Shown one piece after another: positions 36,337 to 41,204 of a stretch of 41,204 nt of DNA. Location of the stretch: assembly GCF_008993995.1 (NCBI RefSeq), contig NZ_BKNN01000020.1:1-41204 (forward strand). The letters run 5' to 3'. Under the pieces are notes generated by a model. It saw only the letters and a list, made by a program, of their open reading frames with translations, did no database searches and was not told the DNA's origin. The position numbers and the translations under genes are program-made. Positions within the stretch are counted from its first letter, which is position 1. Every line of letters starts with the position of its first letter. The DNA is from Acinetobacter brisouii (GTDB lineage Bacteria > Pseudomonadota > Gammaproteobacteria > Pseudomonadales > Moraxellaceae).

Positions 36337-36514
36337 AATGCCCCCATATTCATCACAATTTTAGCTAGCAACCCACCCATACCCTATTACTTTAGTCAGG
36401 AAAGCGTTGAAACTCAATGCTCATTTCTACCGAGATGTTGTCGTAAAATTAGTAAAATAAAAACTTTCACAGATGCAATCCACGATCATGACCTGACTTT
36501 AGACTGGCTTTGTT

Positions 36515-36536
36515 GTAAAATCATCGGCAATTTTAC
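36515..36536 (+). promoter_or_regulatory. Leader inverted repeat ahead of ychF
   Basis: GTAAAAT and ATTTTAC form a 7-bp stem with an 8-base loop, extended by TTGTT and AACAA outside it with a small bulge. It ends about 24 bases before the ychF ATG. Function unknown. Confidence 0.25.
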
Positions 36537-36559
36537 ATAACAACTTTTGTGAGTCTTGC

Positions 36560-37651
36560 ATGGGTTTTAACTGTGGTATTGTTGGTCTACCAAACGTCGG
36601 CAAATCAACGCTTTTTAATGCATTAACCAAAGCTGCAATTGCTGCGGAAAATTTCCCATTTTGTACAATTGAACCGAATACAGGGATTGTACCCGTTCCC
36701 GATGCACGTCTAGACAAACTAGCTGCGATTGTGAATCCACAACGTATTTTACCCACCACAATGGAATTTGTAGACATTGCAGGTCTTGTGGCTGGTGCAT
36801 CTAAAGGTGAAGGCTTAGGTAACCAATTCTTGGCCAATATTCGCGAAACTGATGCGATTGCACATGTAGTACGCTGTTTTGAAGATGAAAATGTCATTCA
36901 TGTCAATGGTAAAATCGATCCACTCGATGACATTGCGACCATTAATACAGAACTTGCACTTGCTGACTTGGAAACAGTCAACAAATCATTGGTTCGTTTA
37001 ACCAAAGTTGCAAAAGGCGGCGACAAAGAAGCCGTTGCAACCAAAGCCGTACTTGAACGCATTTTACCCTTGCTCGATGAAGGTAAACCTGCTCGTGCAG
37101 CTGACTTGTCCGATGATGATCGTAAACTATTGCGTGGTTACGGTTTATTGACGCTTAAACCGACCATGTATATTGCCAACGTTGCAGAAGAGGGATTTGA
37201 AAATAACCCTCATCTAGAAGCTGTTCGCAAGCTTGCTGAAGAAGAAAATGCAATCGTTGTTCCATTGTGCAATCAAATTGAAGCTGAAATTTCATTACTT
37301 GAAGATGATGAACGTGCTGAATTCCTCGAAGCAATGGGCATGGAAGAGCCGGGTCTAAACGTGGTTATCCGTGCAGGTTATCGCCTACTTGGCTTACAAA
37401 CTTACTTTACTGCGGGTGTACAAGAAGTTCGTGCATGGACGGTTAAAGTCGGTGCAACTGCGCCACAAGCGGCTGGCGTAATTCACACTGACTTTGAAAA
37501 AGGCTTTATTCGTGCTGAAGTTGTCGCATATAACGACTTTGTTCAATACAACGGTGAATCAGGCGCTAAAGAAGCTGGTAAATGGCGCTTAGAAGGTAAA
37601 ACTTACATTGTTCAAGATGGCGATGTCATGCATTTCCGTTTCAATGTTTAA
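36560..37651 (+). CDS. ychF: Redox-regulated ATPase/GTPase YchF (OLA1 type)
   Basis: Ribosome-associated P-loop protein of the Obg family that prefers ATP. It has 363 residues, the normal length. The Walker A stretch is GLPNVGKST (9-17), followed by [10 protein letters not shown] (switch region) and DIAGLV. The base-recognition loop reads YIANVAEE in place of NKxD, the hallmark of this ATP-preferring family. The C-terminal TGS domain (about 280-363) is intact, ending with [10 protein letters not shown]. Transcribed alone with a strong terminator. Confidence 0.96.
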   Translation: MGFNCGIVGLPNVGKSTLFNALTKAAIAAENFPFCTIEPNTGIVPVPDARLDKLAAIVNPQRILPTTMEFVDIAGLVAGASKGEGLGNQFLANIRETDAIAHVVRCFEDENVIHVNGKIDPLDDIATINTELALADLETVNKSLVRLTKVAKGGDKEAVATKAVLERILPLLDEGKPARAADLSDDDRKLLRGYGLLTLKPTMYIANVAEEGFENNPHLEAVRKLAEEENAIVVPLCNQIEAEISLLEDDERAEFLEAMGMEEPGLNVVIRAGYRLLGLQTYFTAGVQEVRAWTVKVGATAPQAAGVIHTDFEKGFIRAEVVAYNDFVQYNGESGAKEAGKWRLEGKTYIVQDGDVMHFRFNV

Positions 37652-37665
37652 ATAAAATACCACGT

Positions 37666-37697
37666 AGGTCAGGAAACCTTTTTCCTGACCTCTTTTT
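37666..37697 (+). terminator. Rho-independent terminator of ychF
   Basis: AGGTCAGGAAA pairs perfectly with TTTCCTGACCT across CCTT, followed by CTTTTT. Confidence 0.93.
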
Positions 37698-37886
37698 GAT
37701 CAAATTGGTGGCATTATTTTTTTAAATGTTTCTCATTTATTTTTAGGGATGAAAAAATATTCCTTTTATTTACAAACGTTTATGCTAAAGATATATAAAA
37801 ATTACACTTTTTAGATAAGATGCACTTTTTACGTGATTTTTTTCGCAATATAATCCTAGTAAATACAAAAACAGGCTTGCAACAAC

Positions 37887-38351
37887 ATGACTAAAAAGTA
37901 TGCAAAATATTTACCCGCTTCGGATAATATTCAGATTAACAACTTTCCATTTTATTGGATTAGCCAGATTCATCAAAAATACGTTGAAAATGTCGATCAC
38001 GTATTAAAAAAATACGGTATGGACAACTCTCGCCGCCGTGTTCTAGGTGCGTTATTACTTAAACCAAATGCGAGTGTTTCTGAACTTTCAGAAATGTTGA
38101 TTTCTAAAATGTCGACCACAACCAAATTGGTTTATCGCCTTAAAGATGAAGGCTATGTCAACACCTATTCATGCCCAGAAGATGCACGTATTACCCGTGT
38201 TGTACTCACCGAAAAAGGTCAAGAAATTCTAAAAAAAGTCAATGACTTAACTGGAATTGTACTTGAACAAGCTTTTACAGGTTTAACACCACTACAAATC
38301 GAAAAGCTATTAACACAGTTACATCATATTTTTAAAAACCTGTCACGCTAA
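37887..38351 (+). CDS. MarR-family transcriptional regulator
   Basis: A 154-residue winged-helix regulator. The family core is visible: RRRVLGALLLKPNASVSELSEML, then SKMSTTTKLVYRLKDEGYV (recognition helix) and the wing CPEDARITRVVLTEKG. It likely acts as a dimer that responds to a small aromatic or phenolic ligand, judging only from the family. Its targets cannot be read. The gap upstream (37698-37886) is AT-rich with possible promoter boxes but no clear palindrome. Confidence 0.87.
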   Translation: MTKKYAKYLPASDNIQINNFPFYWISQIHQKYVENVDHVLKKYGMDNSRRRVLGALLLKPNASVSELSEMLISKMSTTTKLVYRLKDEGYVNTYSCPEDARITRVVLTEKGQEILKKVNDLTGIVLEQAFTGLTPLQIEKLLTQLHHIFKNLSR

Positions 38352-38393
38352 TGCCTATATAAAAGGCAGACTAATGCGTTTATGTTTGCTGCT

Positions 38394-38714
38394 TTACATT
38401 CTGTATTTGATTTTAAATAACTCACGCCGCTCTAGGCGTGATTTATTTTCAGTGATGTGCTGTCGCATCATGCTTTGTACGCGTTGATGCTCAAAACCAA
38501 GTGCATAACCTTTAACAATCACTTCACTGGGTAAAGTAAAGAAAAAATACTTCACATCATCTTCATGCAATGTGGCAAAAAGCTGCTGTTGTTGCAGCAA
38601 CTGCCATAATGCCTGTTTTTCTTGTTGTACTTTTACTGAAGTGTCATTCCAATAATGTTTACGCATTGCCATGAGATTATTATGCTTATAACTCACATTG
38701 ACTCCCATACTCAT
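38394..38714 (-). CDS. Conserved-looking hypothetical protein
   Basis: A 106-residue protein, mostly charged and helical (KVQQEKQALWQLLQQQQ; ENKSRLERRELFKIKYRM), with one hydrophobic strand-like segment VKYFFFTLPSEVIVKGYAL. No signal peptide or membrane segment is seen. Met codons near the N-terminus (positions 1, 3, 15 and 17) leave the start uncertain, and none has a strong ribosome binding site. It converges on the MarR gene. I recognise no family. Confidence 0.55.
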   Translation of the reverse strand: MSMGVNVSYKHNNLMAMRKHYWNDTSVKVQQEKQALWQLLQQQQLFATLHEDDVKYFFFTLPSEVIVKGYALGFEHQRVQSMMRQHITENKSRLERRELFKIKYRM

Positions 38715-38883
38715 TGATTAGGCGATAAACCATTATAGAAGATTGCCTGAGAAACGGCGTAAAAGACTGCAAAATCCTACAACAATATCCGTATTAAACC
38801 GTTTTAATACGCACGAAGCACTTTTTTTTCGTTACAATAAATCCCTTATGCCCAAATCTTCCGTTTTTTAAGGATTGTGTTCA

Positions 38884-40278
38884 ATGTCAGGTCAGAAAGA
38901 TAAATTAAAGAATTTAAAAACATCTTCCATAGATCGACGTTTATCCATTGTAAAAGCATCTTTATTGGCAGGAACGCGTTGGGCGACTTCCAATGCCACG
39001 ACCATGTTTTCCAACGAAGAAGAAAAAGAACGTAAGCGCAAAAAAGCCCTCAAAGAACAAGCTGATTATTTAGTATCAGAAATTGGCAAACTTAAAGGCT
39101 CGATTGTCAAAATTGGGCAAATGATGGCGTTATATGGTGAACATTTTTTACCTGAAGAAATTACACAAGCCTTAAATACCTTAAATAATCAAACTGTTGC
39201 ACTAGAATGGTTCGCTATTGAACCTCACTTAAAACAGGAATTAGGCAATCGCTTTTATGACTTAGAGATTAACCCTGAACCCATTGGTACAGCCTCTTTA
39301 GCACAGGTACATCGTGCTAAGCGTAAATCAGATGGCTTAGATATTGTTTTAAAAATTCAATACCCAGGTGTTGCAGATGCCATAGATTCCGACATGAATC
39401 TATTTCGTAGCATGATTCGTCTGACCAATATGGTGCCACAAACCCGTGAGTTTGATCAGTGGTTTGATGAAGTCCGTGAAATGATGCATCGTGAAGTCAA
39501 CTACCAAGTTGAAGCCGCTACAACCCAACGCTTTGCAAACTACCTACGAAATGATTCTCGCTATATTGTTCCCCAAATTATTGATGAATATTGCACAAAA
39601 CAAGTGCTATGTATGACCTTTGAACAGGGTGTTCCTGTCAATAGTCCTGTCATGTTGTCATTACCACAACAACGCCGAAATCTGCTAGGTGAAGCTTCTC
39701 TTGAAATCGCCATTCGTGAATTATTTGAATGGGGAGAAATGCAAACTGATCCAAACTTTGGCAATTATCTTGTTCGTTTAGGCAATGGACAAGATGTACA
39801 AGACCAAATTGTATTACTAGATTTTGGGGCAATTCGCCAATTTGATCAGACTTTATTGACTGTTGCGCATAATCTGATTCATGCAGGCTATGAACACGAC
39901 TTAGCACATATGGTCGATGCCATGACAGGCTATGACTTCTTTGACAATATTCCTGCTAGCATTAAACCCGATATGGCAAAAGTCTTTTTGTTGGCAACTG
40001 AACCATTTAGCAGTTTACACAATAACCCTGACCTTCCTGCTGGCGTCATGGATGAACAGAACCGTTATAACTGGAAAGCGAGCCAATTGCATAGCCGCGT
40101 GATGCAACGTGCAAGTAAATCAATGGCTTCACGCTATTTTAGTGTGCCACCTAAAGAGTTTATGTTTATTAGCAGAAAATTTATTGGCGCCTATACCTTT
40201 ATGACCGTTTTAGATGCGCAAACCAATATCCGAAAAATGGTTACGCCATTTCTCAAAGAAACCTCAGCTTTAAGCTGA
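38884..40278 (+). CDS. AarF/UbiB-type atypical kinase (ABC1 family)
   Basis: A protein-kinase-like protein of 464 residues. The ABC1 marker KxGQ is at GSIVKIGQMM, the Ala-rich loop at IGTASLAQVHRAK, and the metal and catalytic residues are in QTDPNFGNYL and LLDFGAIR. It lacks the C-terminal membrane helices of E. coli UbiB, so it is probably a paralog whose role in ubiquinone synthesis or lipid homeostasis is not clear. AAGGA lies ten bases before the ATG at 38884, whereas the TTG at 38875 would sit on top of it. The final codons are part of its terminator. Confidence 0.88.
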   Translation: MSGQKDKLKNLKTSSIDRRLSIVKASLLAGTRWATSNATTMFSNEEEKERKRKKALKEQADYLVSEIGKLKGSIVKIGQMMALYGEHFLPEEITQALNTLNNQTVALEWFAIEPHLKQELGNRFYDLEINPEPIGTASLAQVHRAKRKSDGLDIVLKIQYPGVADAIDSDMNLFRSMIRLTNMVPQTREFDQWFDEVREMMHREVNYQVEAATTQRFANYLRNDSRYIVPQIIDEYCTKQVLCMTFEQGVPVNSPVMLSLPQQRRNLLGEASLEIAIRELFEWGEMQTDPNFGNYLVRLGNGQDVQDQIVLLDFGAIRQFDQTLLTVAHNLIHAGYEHDLAHMVDAMTGYDFFDNIPASIKPDMAKVFLLATEPFSSLHNNPDLPAGVMDEQNRYNWKASQLHSRVMQRASKSMASRYFSVPPKEFMFISRKFIGAYTFMTVLDAQTNIRKMVTPFLKETSALS

Positions 40279-40286
40279 GGTTTTTT
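40262..40286 (+). terminator. Terminator overlapping the stop codon of the AarF-type gene
   Basis: CCTCAGCTTTAAGCTGAGG and T6. The stem covers the last four sense codons and the TGA stop, so translation to the end would disturb folding. Confidence 0.88.
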
Positions 40287-40344
40287 ATATACAACAAAAA
40301 TCTATCGTGATGCCTTAATAATGCACACTCTAAAGCTGAACGCA

Positions 40345-40906
<562 letters not shown>

Positions 40907-41102
40907 TTAAATGTAAATCATCTTGATCATGATGATGCTTTTATGGTTGCAGTTTCTTTTAAAGCAAATTTCATGCCTAATGAGAAATTTTAACACATGA
41001 GTCAAATGATATTTTTCTGTTTTCTGACCTTAAGACATTTCGTAAATAAATACAAATACAGATCGCCAGATCAAAAATATACTTAAGATTTTCTTATTGA
41101 AA

Positions 41103-41143
41103 TTATGCATTTTTTGCACTATTTGGATGCATTTTTTGCATAC
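41103..41143. promoter_or_regulatory. Two LysR-type operators like those at aspA
   Basis: Site 1 (41103-41121) is TTATGCATTTTTTGCACTA and site 2 (41125-41143) is GGATGCATTTTTTGCATAC. They match the reverse complement of the aspA operator at 15 and 16 of 19 positions, with a 16-base exact core in site 2. The sites are 22 bases apart. They lie in a gap (40895-41204) without a gene, so the controlled gene probably starts beyond the window. Confidence 0.6.
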
Positions 41144-41204
41144 TTAACAAGCATATTGATTATTTAAATTAAAAAAACTGATATGTATTTATTTAAATAT
41201 TGGT

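Noticed and set aside
36499-36897. A 132-codon frame antisense to the start of ychF
   Set aside because: It is a mirror of the conserved YchF GTPase domain; there is no independent start signal.
38418-38442. Hairpin TCACGCC/GGCGTGA as a terminator for the MarR gene
   Set aside because: It lies inside the coding end of the convergent hypothetical gene and only a weak T-rich stretch follows; evidence is too thin.

Overview
The window looks like chromosomal DNA of an Acinetobacter species (Moraxellaceae). This rests on the low G+C content, the protein sequences, and gene groupings such as glnD-dapC, ubiC-ubiA and lldP-lldR-lldD-dld. The species cannot be named from sequence reading alone. Most of the window is ordinary core metabolism, densely packed on both strands. 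I found no CRISPR array, prophage, tRNA or rRNA.

Layout. Positions 1-198 are the tail of a transposase gene, repeated almost exactly at 25607-25804. Then come an alpha/beta hydrolase and map (minus strand), brnQ, three small or hypothetical genes, the azlCD branched-chain amino acid exporter, purT, glnD and dapC. A LysR-type regulator diverges from aspA. A PanE-type reductase, an Lrp/AsnC regulator, glnS, ppiB, lpxH, grxB, ubiC-ubiA and cysD-cysN follow. A decayed IS3-family element fused to the second transposase tail ends at 25804. Right of it lies the complete lactate-utilisation operon lldP-lldR-lldD-dld (minus strand), with two perfect LldR-type operators around its promoter. The rest holds an aldehyde dehydrogenase, a MocR-type regulator divergent from an EamA/DMT transporter, a GST-like gene, ychF, a MarR regulator, a small hypothetical gene, an AarF/UbiB-type kinase gene and a decayed class III alcohol dehydrogenase gene.

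How genes work together. brnQ (uptake) and azlCD (export) both handle branched-chain amino acids. The lld operon oxidises both lactate enantiomers to pyruvate at the membrane. cysDN activates sulfate. ubiC and ubiA perform the first two steps of the ubiquinone head-group pathway. The aspartase gene and its divergent LysR gene share palindromic T-N11-A operators. Near-identical sites recur at 41103-41143, ahead of a gene that must begin beyond the window.

Most notable observations: (1) the aspA-type operator pair at the right edge; (2) two inverted copies of a 22-bp mini-palindrome that replaced codons inside the IS3 transposase remnant; (3) transposase tails carrying a rho-independent terminator that faces outward-neighbour transcription and sits at the 3' ends of the dld and map-hydrolase units; (4) a dispersed hairpin repeat placed just after the stop codons of ppiB and cysD in the same transcript orientation; (5) a CysN with a C-terminal extension resembling an APS kinase domain that has lost its P-loop. 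I did not find a clearly new multi-gene system.
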